Positions 7,180-14,284 of a stretch of DNA of 37,674 bases are shown piece after piece. Position numbers and translations under genes: made by a program. The first letter of the stretch is position 1. Each line of letters begins with the position of its first letter. This DNA is from Clostridia bacterium (GTDB taxonomy: Bacteria > Bacillota > Clostridia > Oscillospirales > CAG-272), in contig JAGAJV010000197.1 of the NCBI GenBank assembly GCA_017625915.1, positions 1 through 37,674 on the forward strand, read 5' to 3'. The notes under the pieces are model-generated. The model saw only the letters and a list, made by a program, of their open reading frames with translations. It searched no databases and was not told the origin of the DNA.

Positions 7180-7233
7180 AGTATTATTAAATCTCCAATT
7201 TCAATACCACTCTTCTGTTATAGCTCCTTAGAT

Positions 7234-7968
7234 TCAAGAGATTTCCTCTGCTTGTGGGAAAGCCTTTTTAAACAATTCAACCTCATCAGACGTTAATACC
7301 TTAACACAAACCAATCCCGATATTGCTCTTGAGCAAGCAACATAAATTAATTTCTTTGAATTAATAATCCTATCAGCATTGGTATCGCTTTCCGGAGAAT
7401 ACAAAGAGGAAAATTTGTATTCATTCCAGAAGAATTCGTCCATAACTACAATAACGTTTTGAATGCTTGAACCTTTAGTTTTGTGCATTGTAATATATTC
7501 GGTTTCTTCATCCAAGTACTTGGAATAATTCAATGCCTCAATAAATTTCAAATCGGGTGACAGCAATTCCTCTATAAAACGCTCTCTTTTATAAATGGCT
7601 TTCCAATTATCAAAAACATCCTCGGATGGAATATCAATCATATCCTTAATTTTATTATAGGTATTGTTTCCTGCAAGATACTGTTCTTTGAATTCTTTGT
7701 AGAACTCATCTTTACTATATTCCTCTACAAATGCTCTTTCGCGCCTGATTTTATTTATGCAACTATCGGACAACTTTATAAGCTTCTTTTCTGCCGCTAA
7801 TTCGATTGCTTGCCAGATTGACAGGTTCTGGTCATAAACAATACTTTCCATAAGATCACTGATCGCTTTTTTGTCGGAAAGGCTTCGAATAGCATATCCA
7901 TTTGATCGTATTGATTTTATTAGAGTATTGTATTCACCGCGTAAATAAGCATTACAAATAACGTTCAA
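7234..7968 (-). pseudogene. UvrD-like helicase, C-terminal part only
   Basis: The frame gives 244 residues from a TTG. It contains the C-terminal superfamily 1 helicase motifs: EYITMHKTKGSSIQNVIVV (about 157-175, motif V region) and KLIYVACSRAISGL (about 206-219, motif VI with the arginine finger). The Walker A and B ATP-binding domain, which should lie before it, is absent, so it cannot work as a helicase. There is no ribosome binding site at the TTG, and a TAA stands three codons upstream in the same frame. This is a 5' deletion. Helicases of this type accompany OLD-family nucleases in Gabija-like and related defence systems, so it may be the stump of one. Confidence 0.7.
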
Positions 7969-8062
7969 TCCCTTTTAATTTCAAATAATTCTCGCACTTT
8001 TCCCTATCCTCAGCTTTTACAACTAAGCCTGGAAAATATGTTTCTAAAATTTCTTGATTCAT
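7952..8062 (-). pseudogene. 36-residue frame, possible 5' end of the deleted gene
   Basis: An ATG at 8062 with GGAAAGGAAAG before it opens MNQEILETYFPGLVVKAEDR and stops after 36 codons at TAA 7952-7954. It overlaps the start of the helicase stump by 17 bases in another frame. A good ribosome binding site on such a short frame suggests the original start of a gene, now joined by deletion to helicase sequence. I do not recognise the parent family. 'YFPGLVV' vaguely recalls Lon-like BrxL proteins, but this is not enough to name it. Confidence 0.4.
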
Positions 8063-8084
8063 TTCACTTTCCTTTCCGCAGTTT

Positions 8085-8098
8085 TGAACAACTGTTCA
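8085..8098. promoter_or_regulatory. Palindromic operator TGAACAACTGTTCA
   Basis: It is a GAAC-N4-GTTC palindrome within GTTTTGAACAACTGTTCA. A copy differing by one base in 18 lies at 8435-8448, upstream of the second promoter of this module. The pattern fits the Gram-positive LexA box, but it could equally be the site of the small HTH protein encoded between the two copies. Confidence 0.6.
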
Positions 8099-8116
8099 GA
8101 ACATTTCCGAACCTCA

Positions 8117-8145
8117 TTGACTATCCGCAAAAATTGTGATATAAT
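8117..8145 (+). promoter_or_regulatory. Promoter of the small HTH gene (TTGACT-17-TATAAT)
   Basis: TTGACT (8117-8122) and TATAAT (8140-8145) are separated by 17 bases and precede the ATG at 8192 by about 45 bases. TGTGA lies just before the -10. Confidence 0.75.
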
Positions 8146-8191
8146 AACGTTGCATTTGATGTGACTGTCCGCTTCTATTGGAGGTGACATC

Positions 8192-8419
8192 ATGAATGCA
8201 CAAACGGGACTCAAACCATATGATGAAATAAGAACAGCAAAAAACGCATACAAGCTGATTGTAGAATCGGGGCGTTCCATTGAATCTGTAGCCTTGGACA
8301 TCCAGGTTTCCGATCGCCTGATTTACTATTGGGCAAACGGAGAACGCTCTCCCAACATCAAGCATCTATATGCTCTTTCACAGCTGTTCCAAGTTCCTAT
8401 CGAAAGCATCCTCGGTTGA
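8192..8419 (+). CDS. Small XRE-like HTH DNA-binding protein
   Basis: The product is 75 residues. Residues about 27-66 form an HTH: SIESVALDIQVSDRLIYYWA with recognition helix around SDRLIYYWANGERSPNIKHL, followed by LSQLFQVPIESIL, the usual C-terminal helix of Cro/C1-type repressors. GGAGGTGA stands seven bases before the ATG. It has its own promoter, and palindromic sites lie upstream of this gene and of the next one. It likely regulates both. A phage- or element-derived repressor is the most probable role. Confidence 0.75.
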   Translation: MNAQTGLKPYDEIRTAKNAYKLIVESGRSIESVALDIQVSDRLIYYWANGERSPNIKHLYALSQLFQVPIESILG

Positions 8420-8434
8420 GGGTGCTTTTCGTTT

Positions 8435-8448
8435 TGAACACCTGTTCA
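8435..8448. promoter_or_regulatory. Palindromic operator TGAACACCTGTTCA
   Basis: This is the second copy of the GAAC-N4-GTTC palindrome, matching 17 of 18 bases of the site at 8081-8098. It sits immediately upstream of the -35 region of the Asn-rich protein's promoter, a position suited to repression or activation. Confidence 0.6.
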
Positions 8449-8477
8449 TGACGATTTTGACAATCCTGTGTTATAAT
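8449..8477 (+). promoter_or_regulatory. Promoter of the Asn-rich small protein (weak -35, TATAAT)
   Basis: TATAAT at 8472-8477 is clear. At 17 bases' spacing the -35 is TGACGA (8449-8454), which is poor. A TTGACA at 8457-8462 is only nine bases from the -10, too close to be its partner. A weak -35 abutting the operator suggests regulated expression. Confidence 0.55.
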
Positions 8478-8507
8478 GAAATCACTACTAACAAGGAGGT
8501 TTTTATC

Positions 8508-8693
8508 ATGAGCAAAGGAAAAGGTGTATCCGGTAATACTCATTCCCGTAGCCAACTTAACAACTACGCGAATCAGAACAATCCGAACAACTCAGCTAAC
8601 AGAGCGAATAACAACAATCGCTCCAACCAGATGAATCCCAACAACAGCGCTTATCACCAAAGCCGCAACGGTAATGGTAAAAATGGCAAATAA
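8508..8693 (+). CDS. Small basic asparagine-rich protein
   Basis: The product is 61 residues with AAGGAGG before the ATG. The composition is extreme: about one third Asn, plus Ser, Gln, Arg and Lys, with almost no hydrophobic residues. Near-repeats are visible (NNYANQNNPNNSAN, then NQMNPNNSAYHQSRNG). It should be unstructured. I recall similar tiny proteins annotated as hypothetical in gut Clostridia, but no function. It is expressed from its own promoter behind the shared operator and is followed by a terminator, so it is a real, separately controlled gene. The nature of its target (nucleic acid or protein) is unknown. Confidence 0.7.
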   Translation: MSKGKGVSGNTHSRSQLNNYANQNNPNNSANRANNNNRSNQMNPNNSAYHQSRNGNGKNGK

Positions 8694-8699
8694 GACTTG

Positions 8700-8735
8700 A
8701 GGCGGCTCACAAAATCAGTGAACCGCCTTTCTTTA
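8700..8735 (+). terminator. Intrinsic terminator after the Asn-rich protein
   Basis: GGCGGCTCAC (8701-8710) pairs with GTGAACCGCC (8718-8727) with one mismatch and is followed by TTTCTTT on the plus strand. Confidence 0.75.
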
Positions 8736-8783
8736 ATGCCAATCATTAATCCTTATTCATTAAATCTATGTTATGAAGCGGTG

Positions 8784-9725
8784 TCAAAGCATAGATTCTT
8801 TTATGAATTGTGCAACTCTTTCTACGACTGGAACGCAAACTGTATTGCCAACTTGCTTATAAGCTGCATTCAAGCTTATTGTTTTAGGGAACTTATAACT
8901 CTTCGGGAATCCCTGAAAATCTAGGCATTCCTTTATTGTCAATTTGCGAATTCCGTATTCATCCTTAACCAAAGGAACCTGATTAAGTTGAGTTCCCATA
9001 GATGCCGTTAATGTCGGACACATATGATTTTGTGTTGGCTTTATGCTATCATGGTATACACGATATATAACGCCTTGTTGCCTTACAATCCTGCTCGCAA
9101 TTGTGTGAAATGGATCGGAAGAATTGTAGTAATATATATCATGTTTTTTCTCGGTTGTTGCCAGTACATTATCAACGCCCTGGCTCAACTCAATTTTTCC
9201 CGGAAACGAAAAGCGGTCACAATCCTCAATATCTCTAAAGGCAACGATATATATTCTATCTCTTATTTGAGGAACTCCACCGTATTCGGAAGCTCGCATA
9301 ACCTTATACTTTAAGGTGTATCCAATATCCGAAAGAGTGTCATGTATAACCAAAAAGGTTCTTCCATTATCGTGTTCCATCAAGTTCGGAACATTTTCCA
9401 AGAATATAAATCTAGGCTTAAGTGCTTTTGCGAAGCGCACCACCTCATAAAATAGCGCACCACGATCATCATTAAATCCTCGCTGCTGACCAGCCACAGA
9501 AAATGACTGACACGGAAAACCTGCTGCCAACACATCAATAGATTCTAAGAGAGTTGGATCAACTTTTCTTATATCCGATTCTATCAAGTTGCTTCCATGA
9601 AAGTTATGTCGATATGTTTTACAGCAATCAGCATCCTTATCGATAGCCCATGCTATCTCAAATCCAGCTTGCAAGAAGGCTGAATCTATTCCTCCTATAC
9701 CGGAGAACATGCTTCCAACTTTCAT
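8784..9725 (-). CDS. DNA (cytosine-5) methyltransferase 1
   Basis: The product is 313 residues, a short but complete C5 methyltransferase. Visible motifs are: motif I FSGIGGIDSAF (about 7-17), motif IV GFPCQSF with the catalytic Cys (about 70-76), motif VI ENVP, motif VIII around QIRDRIYIV, and motif X KQVGNTVCVPV near the C-terminus. The target-recognition region between motifs VIII and IX contains CPTLTASMGTQLNQVP. Its sequence specificity cannot be told from this. The ATG lies two bases after the stop of the second methyltransferase, with no strong ribosome binding site, so it is translationally coupled. It protects host DNA from the endonuclease encoded divergently. Confidence 0.9.
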   Translation of the reverse strand: MKVGSMFSGIGGIDSAFLQAGFEIAWAIDKDADCCKTYRHNFHGSNLIESDIRKVDPTLLESIDVLAAGFPCQSFSVAGQQRGFNDDRGALFYEVVRFAKALKPRFIFLENVPNLMEHDNGRTFLVIHDTLSDIGYTLKYKVMRASEYGGVPQIRDRIYIVAFRDIEDCDRFSFPGKIELSQGVDNVLATTEKKHDIYYYNSSDPFHTIASRIVRQQGVIYRVYHDSIKPTQNHMCPTLTASMGTQLNQVPLVKDEYGIRKLTIKECLDFQGFPKSYKFPKTISLNAAYKQVGNTVCVPVVERVAQFIKESML

Positions 9726-9727
9726 TT

Positions 9728-10732
9728 TTATTTTGTTCCATCGAGATATTTTTTAATTTGATTAGCCACTGCATATGCAAGATTTACTGGTACAGCATTT
9801 CCAATCATTTTATATCCCATATCCACATCATTGTATAGAAATTCAAAGTCATCTGGGAATCCCTGTACTCTTGCACATTCTCTTACCGTTAGGCGTCTAT
9901 ATAAGTTCTCTTTTCCTTCAACAAATTTCTGCTTGTTTTTCTCTATCTTAATCATTTTGGGAGCTTGTGGATGCAGCTGACATTGTCTACCCGAGGCTTG
10001 AACAGTGAATGCAGGTTCGTCCCACGCTCTTACTCTGTTTCTGCTCATAAAGATTGTTGAATATGAACCAACAAAGTATTCGTGATTAAGTATCTGTAGA
10101 TCTTTATTTGCTTTGTTTTTATCAAGTGCAGGTACTGCAGTATCCTGAAGATCCCATATAGCATCTTTAAGAGTTAATCTTCTATTCTCACTTGGCATAG
10201 GAAATTCGAAGTTTTCTATGCCTAAATCTTTTCTAAAGCCCACGTAAAATACTCTAATTCTATCTTGAGGCACATCATAGTCATTAGCGTTTAGCTGCTC
10301 CACAAAAACATTGTATCCACACTCTTTGAACATTTCTATGATGTTTGAGACCGCTTCCGAATGTCTCGTTGCCATCATACCTGACACATTTTCGGCTACG
10401 AAAAATTTGGGTTGACTTTTCTTTAATATTCTTATGTATTCATAGAATAGCTGACCACGTGGATCTTCTATTCCCTTTAACGATCCTGCTTCACTCCAGC
10501 TTTGGCAAGGAGGACCACCAATAATTCCACACAATCCTTTTGGAAATATAGATTCATCTATGTTTCTAATGTCACCTTCTATTAACTCTGTATGGGTGTG
10601 ATTGTGTCGATATGTGGGACAAATTTTACTATCATACTCATTTGCAATTTCTACTTTAAATCCAGCTTTTTCAAAGCCTAAATCCATTCCACCTGCACCG
10701 GAAAACAATGATATTAAACTATACTCACCCAT
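9728..10732 (-). CDS. DNA (cytosine-5) methyltransferase 2, M.HaeIII-like (probable GGCC)
   Basis: The product is 334 residues. It has motif [13 protein letters not shown], motif [15 protein letters not shown] with the catalytic Cys, motif VI AENVSG, motif [15 protein letters not shown] and motif [12 protein letters not shown]. The target-recognition region contains [20 protein letters not shown] and [17 protein letters not shown], which I remember as nearly identical in M.HaeIII, so GGCC is the likely target with the internal C methylated. That assignment is from memory of the family. The start codon directly follows the stop of the HTH gene (TAAATG). Two C5 methyltransferases in one operon are unusual for a palindromic GGCC site. 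Confidence 0.92.
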   Translation of the reverse strand: MGEYSLISLFSGAGGMDLGFEKAGFKVEIANEYDSKICPTYRHNHTHTELIEGDIRNIDESIFPKGLCGIIGGPPCQSWSEAGSLKGIEDPRGQLFYEYIRILKKSQPKFFVAENVSGMMATRHSEAVSNIIEMFKECGYNVFVEQLNANDYDVPQDRIRVFYVGFRKDLGIENFEFPMPSENRRLTLKDAIWDLQDTAVPALDKNKANKDLQILNHEYFVGSYSTIFMSRNRVRAWDEPAFTVQASGRQCQLHPQAPKMIKIEKNKQKFVEGKENLYRRLTVRECARVQGFPDDFEFLYNDVDMGYKMIGNAVPVNLAYAVANQIKKYLDGTK

Positions 10733-10942
10733 TTAATCATCCTCCCTAACCACATCAACGATGTCGCCGATATTACAATTAAATGTTTGGCATATTTTTG
10801 TTAAGACTTCCATTGACACATATTCGTTTTTATTAAGCTTTGTTAATGTAGCAGGTGATAGCCCTACCATTTCTCTAAACTGTGGCTTTGTTATGTCTTT
10901 TTGAATAAGCATAACCCATAGCTTCTTATATTCAACAGCCAT
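10733..10942 (-). CDS. XRE-family HTH, probable controller of the restriction-modification system
   Basis: The product is 69 residues with an HTH covering about 18-60 (KPQFREMVGLSPATLTKLNK) and the ending ICQTFNCNIGDIVDVV typical of short Cro/C1-like regulators. It is the first gene of the operon, with AGAGGTG before the ATG, and its stop abuts the methyltransferase start. Small HTH proteins in this position (C proteins) delay restriction until methylation is established. A palindrome inside its own promoter (10983-10996) fits autoregulation. Confidence 0.85.
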   Translation of the reverse strand: MAVEYKKLWVMLIQKDITKPQFREMVGLSPATLTKLNKNEYVSMEVLTKICQTFNCNIGDIVDVVREDD

Positions 10943-10970
10943 ATTTACACCTCTTTCTTAGGATACTATG

Positions 10971-10999
10971 ATTATACCACATCTTTCAGTTGAAAGCAA
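10971..10999 (-). promoter_or_regulatory. Promoter of the HTH-methyltransferase operon (TTGCTT-17-TATAAT)
   Basis: On the minus strand TTGCTT (10994-10999) and TATAAT (10971-10976) are 17 bases apart, with TGTGG before the -10 as in the two promoters at 3567 and 4107. It lies about 30 bases before the HTH start. Confidence 0.7.
10983..10996. promoter_or_regulatory. Palindrome CTTTCAGTTGAAAG inside the promoter (candidate C-protein operator)
   Basis: Six-base arms CTTTCA and TGAAAG flank two central bases, lying between the -35 and -10 and touching the -35. A protein bound here would block the operon. No exact second copy was found at the endonuclease promoter. Confidence 0.5.
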
Positions 11000-11050
11000 G
11001 CGCAAATCGTGCATTTGCAAGATTTTTGTTGAGTTTTTATAATTTTCTTA

Positions 11051-11079
11051 TAGACAAATGAAACAAAACCTGATATAAT
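11051..11079 (+). promoter_or_regulatory. Promoter of the restriction endonuclease gene (TAGACA-17-TATAAT)
   Basis: TAGACA (11051-11056) and TATAAT (11074-11079) are 17 bases apart, about 34 bases before the ATG. A TTCTAGAA palindrome (11082-11089) lies at the expected transcription start. Confidence 0.7.
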
Positions 11080-11112
11080 ATTTCTAGAAGCAATTCAACG
11101 GAGGTAAAACAC

Positions 11113-11943
11113 ATGTCAAAGGTATCTGATTTATTGGAACAAGAACTGGTTACACTGGTTGAAGATTATATCGGTCAACGAATCCCCTACGATTTGCCTC
11201 AATGGCTAATTGACGAAGGTGTTCGTCCAGGTGCAAAAATTGTCGCTGTTGACGGAATCGGCAGTAAAAGCAGATTGAACAAGACCGATGTATTAATCAT
11301 ACTTGAAAGCAGCTCACCGATTAAAATATCTGCCAAGCTTGCAAATGCAGATTATTTCGGAAACTGGTACTCTCACAAACGCTTTTTAGATGAATTCGGT
11401 TTTGAAGCATTTGAGAGGATGACAAAAGCATCAACCGCTTTTGCAAATAGGTGGGCAGAAACTGCAATCGCGCCTTTTGTGGGTGTAAGTATTTGCTTTG
11501 GAAAGCGCACGGGTCTTACCGGACAGGATTTCACGGATATCTTCACATCAAGAGACATACTTACCGTTGCACGTGGATTCGGAGTCGGAGACTCTACAGC
11601 TAACTGTATGTACATTGCCGACTACGTTCCCCGAACTATTGAGGAGCTCATTGACTGCTTACAAGAAATCTCCATCGAAACCGTTAATGAAGCAACAGAA
11701 AATTTCAAGGTTGCTCATCGTCCTATCAATCCCATAACAGAGGGAACAAATCGTGGAAAGAATGTTTATACACGATTCCAACCATACAAACGATTACCCG
11801 AGCCTACGGTTATAAGGGAACCCGATATATTGTTCTCGCTTGGTAGATTTGTAACAGTCGAGCCTGATGGCTTAAACCACAATCATATTCTCAATGATTT
11901 GGAAGAACGATATAACATAATTGTGCCTAGAAAGCAAAAATAA
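11113..11943 (+). CDS. Type II restriction endonuclease (PD-(D/E)xK-like)
   Basis: The product is 276 residues with GGAGG before the ATG. KTDVLII (Asp59) followed 14 residues later by ISAKL (Lys75) fits the metal-binding D...xK core of PD-(D/E)xK nucleases, with Ser in the place of the usual acidic residue. The block from NADYFGNWYSHKRF and later INPITEGTNRGKNVYTRF look like conserved family signatures, but I cannot name the prototype enzyme. Position decides the call: it is alone, divergent from an operon of controller plus two methyltransferases, and it has its own promoter and terminator. The cut site should match one of the methyltransferases, with GGCC one candidate. Confidence 0.8.
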   Translation: MSKVSDLLEQELVTLVEDYIGQRIPYDLPQWLIDEGVRPGAKIVAVDGIGSKSRLNKTDVLIILESSSPIKISAKLANADYFGNWYSHKRFLDEFGFEAFERMTKASTAFANRWAETAIAPFVGVSICFGKRTGLTGQDFTDIFTSRDILTVARGFGVGDSTANCMYIADYVPRTIEELIDCLQEISIETVNEATENFKVAHRPINPITEGTNRGKNVYTRFQPYKRLPEPTVIREPDILFSLGRFVTVEPDGLNHNHILNDLEERYNIIVPRKQK

Positions 11944-11946
11944 TTT

Positions 11947-11982
11947 ATCCCCGAAGCGTTTTTATGCTTCGGGGATTCTTTG
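11947..11982 (+). terminator. Intrinsic terminator after the endonuclease gene
   Basis: ATCCCCGAAGC (11947-11957) pairs perfectly with GCTTCGGGGAT (11966-11976) and is followed by TCTTT. Confidence 0.8.
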
Positions 11983-12072
11983 CGCTATCCCATACTCATC
12001 TTTCATCTCCGCTAAGAAGGCTTGAATATGGGCTTTGTGGAGTTCCGTATAAGTGCTTGAGAGATAGGGAGT

Positions 12073-12179
12073 TTGGCATACAAAAAAATAAGCCCTTACG
12101 ATGTTGGTCGTAAAGGCTTGATTTTTATAAAATTTTCCGTGTGTTTTCGCCTGCAAATTGGCATACTATTGGCATACTA
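12073..12179. repeat. TTGGCATAC repeats, including a tandem 11-base pair (candidate integrase arm sites)
   Basis: TTGGCATAC occurs at 12073-12081. TTGGCATACTA occurs twice in direct tandem at 12158-12168 and 12169-12179. Such repeats close to a junction between accessory and core DNA are typical of tyrosine-integrase arm-type sites. No integrase gene is present here. The surrounding bases 11983-12238 have no convincing gene. Confidence 0.5.
12082..12126 (-). terminator. Terminator of the lysS operon (also plus-strand capable)
   Basis: AAGCCCTTACGA (12090-12101) pairs with TCGTAAAGGCTT (12108-12119) with one mismatch. Read leftwards it runs into ATTTTTTT, and read rightwards into GATTTTT. It lies about 120 bases beyond the lysS stop, inside what appears to be element DNA, which may have replaced the native terminator. 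Confidence 0.65.
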
Positions 12180-12210
12180 ACGGCTTTTCGGAAAAAGTGA
12201 AAGCGCCGTG

Positions 12211-12231
12211 AAGCCTTGTAGTATAAGGGTT
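12211..12231. other. Possible attachment-site core: 7+7+7 inverted repeat beside lysS
   Basis: AAGCCTT (12211-12217) and AAGGGTT (12225-12231) are inverted with one mismatch around the 7-base spacer GTAGTAT, the layout of a tyrosine-recombinase core site. It ends seven bases before the lysS stop codon. The partner copy that would prove an integration is outside the window. Confidence 0.4.
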
Positions 12232-12238
12232 TTCAGAC

Positions 12239-13768
12239 TTAGTTATCGCTTAAAGGTTTCATAGTTGGGAAGAGGAGTACATCGCGGATGGATGCGGAGT
12301 CGGTAAGGAGCATAACCAGGCGGTCGATGCCGAAGCCGAGGCCTCCTGTTGGGGGCATACCGTACTCGAGTGCGTTTACATAGTCGTAGTCAACCTCTGC
12401 CTTGGAGTCTGGCTCTTCCTTAAGCTTTTCAGCTACTTGATATTCAAATCTTCCCTTTTGGTCGATTGGGTCGTTTAGCTCGCTGAATGCGTTGCCATAT
12501 TCTGTTGCGTTGATAAAGTATTCAAAGCGTTCTGTAAATGCAGGATTTTCAGGCTTTCTCTTTGCAAGTGGGCTATTTTCTACCGGGTAATCGTAGATAA
12601 ATGTTGGCTGGATTAGCTTTTCCTCAACATAGGCATCAAATAGCTCGATAAGCACTCTGCCCTTTGTTGCGTCGGGGGCTACCTCAACATGTAGCTTCTT
12701 TGCTACCTCTCTTGCCTCCTCGTCGCTTGCCCAGTCGTTATAGTCAACGCCTGCGTACTTCTTTACGGACTCTGCCATTGTAAGTCTTTCCCAGTGTCCC
12801 ATATCAATTTCAACGCCCTGGTATGTGATTTTATGTGAGCCACAGATTTTTTCTGCAAGAAGCTTATAAAGCTCCTCAACTAGGTCCATCATATCCTTAT
12901 AATCGGCAAATGCTTGGTATAGCTCGATTGTTGTAAACTCAGGGTTATGCTTTGTATCCATACCCTCGTTTCTGAAGATTCTGCCTACCTCATAAACTCT
13001 GTTCATACCGCCAACGATAAGACGCTTCAGGTATAATTCTGTTTCAATTCTAAGAGTCATATCAAGGTCAAGTGTGTTATGGTGCGTCTTAAACGGTCTT
13101 GCAGAAGCACCTATTTCCATAGGCACAAGGATTGGTGTATCAACCTCTAAAAATCCCTTTCCGTCAAGATAGCTTCTGATTTCCTTAAGGATTTGAGAGC
13201 GCTTATAAAATGTTTCCTTAACCTCCGGATTTACGATTAGGTCAACATATCTTTGTCTGTATCTTTGCTCAAGATTTGTTAAGCCGTGATACTTTTCCGG
13301 TAGTGGATGAAGTGACTTGGAAAGTAGGATTGCGCTTTTTGCGTGAATTGAGATTTCGCCTGTTCTTGTTCTGAAAACAAAGCCCTCAATACCGATAATA
13401 TCACCAATATCCCACGATTTCTTAAACGCGTCGTATGCTTCCTCGCCTAAATCATTCTTTGATACATAAACCTGTATTCTGCCATCCTCGTCAAGGATAT
13501 GCGCAAAGGATGCCTTACCCATAATTCTACGGGACATCATTCTTCCTGCAACTCTTACAGGAATTTCCTCGCCCTCGCTAAGTGTTGCTTCCTTTTCCTC
13601 GAAAAGCTTAACTGCCTGCTTGCTTGTATGTGTTACATCATACTTAGTAATTGCATATGGGTCGTTTCCAGCCTCTTGCATTGCCTTTAGCTTTTCGCGT
13701 CTGATTATCATTTGCTCACTGAGGTCTTCCTCAGTAGCTACATTTTCATTATTTACTACGTCTGCCAT
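12239..13768 (-). CDS. lysS: Lysyl-tRNA synthetase, class II
   Basis: The product is 509 residues, normal for LysS, and charges tRNA-Lys with lysine in the cytoplasm. An N-terminal OB fold (about 60-140, PVRVAGRMMSRRIMGKASFA) is followed by the class II core with motif 2 (FRNEGMDTKHNPEFTTIE) and motif 3 (GGLGFGIDRLVML). The ATG at 13768 is chosen over an in-frame TTG at 13780 because GGAGACAA sits six bases upstream of it. It starts 12 bases after greA, the last step of a regulator-protease-greA-lysS operon. A putative integration junction lies at its 3' end, but the coding sequence looks intact. Confidence 0.97.
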   Translation of the reverse strand: MADVVNNENVATEEDLSEQMIIRREKLKAMQEAGNDPYAITKYDVTHTSKQAVKLFEEKEATLSEGEEIPVRVAGRMMSRRIMGKASFAHILDEDGRIQVYVSKNDLGEEAYDAFKKSWDIGDIIGIEGFVFRTRTGEISIHAKSAILLSKSLHPLPEKYHGLTNLEQRYRQRYVDLIVNPEVKETFYKRSQILKEIRSYLDGKGFLEVDTPILVPMEIGASARPFKTHHNTLDLDMTLRIETELYLKRLIVGGMNRVYEVGRIFRNEGMDTKHNPEFTTIELYQAFADYKDMMDLVEELYKLLAEKICGSHKITYQGVEIDMGHWERLTMAESVKKYAGVDYNDWASDEEAREVAKKLHVEVAPDATKGRVLIELFDAYVEEKLIQPTFIYDYPVENSPLAKRKPENPAFTERFEYFINATEYGNAFSELNDPIDQKGRFEYQVAEKLKEEPDSKAEVDYDYVNALEYGMPPTGGLGFGIDRLVMLLTDSASIRDVLLFPTMKPLSDN

Positions 13769-13780
13769 TTTTGTCTCCAA

Positions 13781-14263
13781 TTATTTCCTTGTTCTCTCAA
13801 AAGAAACTACAGTTGCTTCCTTTTCGCCTGACGGTGCATAGATATATACAACATCTCCATCCTTATGTCCGATAAGCGCGCTGCCGATTGGGGATAGGTC
13901 TGAGATTTTACCCTTAAGTGGGTCAACCTCGTTTGAGCCTACGATGTCGTATTTCTTTTCTGTGCCGTCCTTATATCTAATTACAACAGTTGAGCCGATA
14001 GAAATAATATTTCTTGAGGATTCCTCCTCTGTCATAATAACAGCATTCTTAATTAAAGACTCAAGCTCAAGAATTCTAGACTCATTCTTTGCCTGTTGGT
14101 CTCTTGCCTCGTCGTATTCACTGTTTTCTGATAAGTCACCAAATGCTCTTGCTTCCTTAAGCATTTCCTTGATTTCAGCACGGCGTGTGGTTTTTAAATA
14201 ATCAAGCTCATCAATTAATTTTTGATAGCCCTCTTTTGTATATTTTGTCTTTTGCTCTGCCAT
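13781..14263 (-). CDS. greA: Transcription elongation factor GreA
   Basis: The product is 160 residues, the normal length. The N-terminal coiled coil (about 5-75) carries at its tip DLSENSEYDEARDQQ, with the acidic residues that reach into RNA polymerase and trigger cleavage of backtracked RNA. The C-terminal FKBP-like domain ends YIYAPSGEKEATVVSFER. ATG 14263 is chosen over TTG 14275 because of AGGTTGG upstream and the usual MAEQKT start. It is 21 bases after the S41 protease and 12 before lysS. The greA-lysS pairing is common in Firmicutes. Confidence 0.96.
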   Translation of the reverse strand: MAEQKTKYTKEGYQKLIDELDYLKTTRRAEIKEMLKEARAFGDLSENSEYDEARDQQAKNESRILELESLIKNAVIMTEEESSRNIISIGSTVVIRYKDGTEKKYDIVGSNEVDPLKGKISDLSPIGSALIGHKDGDVVYIYAPSGEKEATVVSFERTRK

Positions 14264-14284
14264 TTCTATTACCAACCTTTCGAT

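Noticed and set aside
8085..8448. Certain LexA (SOS) control of the helicase stump and small proteins
   Set aside because: The palindromes fit a LexA box, but the site is equally explained by the local HTH protein, and no known SOS gene is intact here, so it is kept as a hypothesis only.
8457..8477. TTGACA and TATAAT as one promoter
   Set aside because: Only nine bases separate them, too few for a sigma-70-type promoter; the -35 must lie further upstream.
11962..12156. Minus-strand open frame of 64 residues between the endonuclease terminator and lysS
   Set aside because: It begins with TTG, has no ribosome binding site, runs through two terminator hairpins, and its product is not recognisable. 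The integrase-arm explanation fits the DNA better.
12201..12238. tRNA fragment as the attachment site next to lysS
   Set aside because: The inverted repeat cannot be folded into a TPsiC arm or acceptor stem, so no tRNA gene or fragment is supported.
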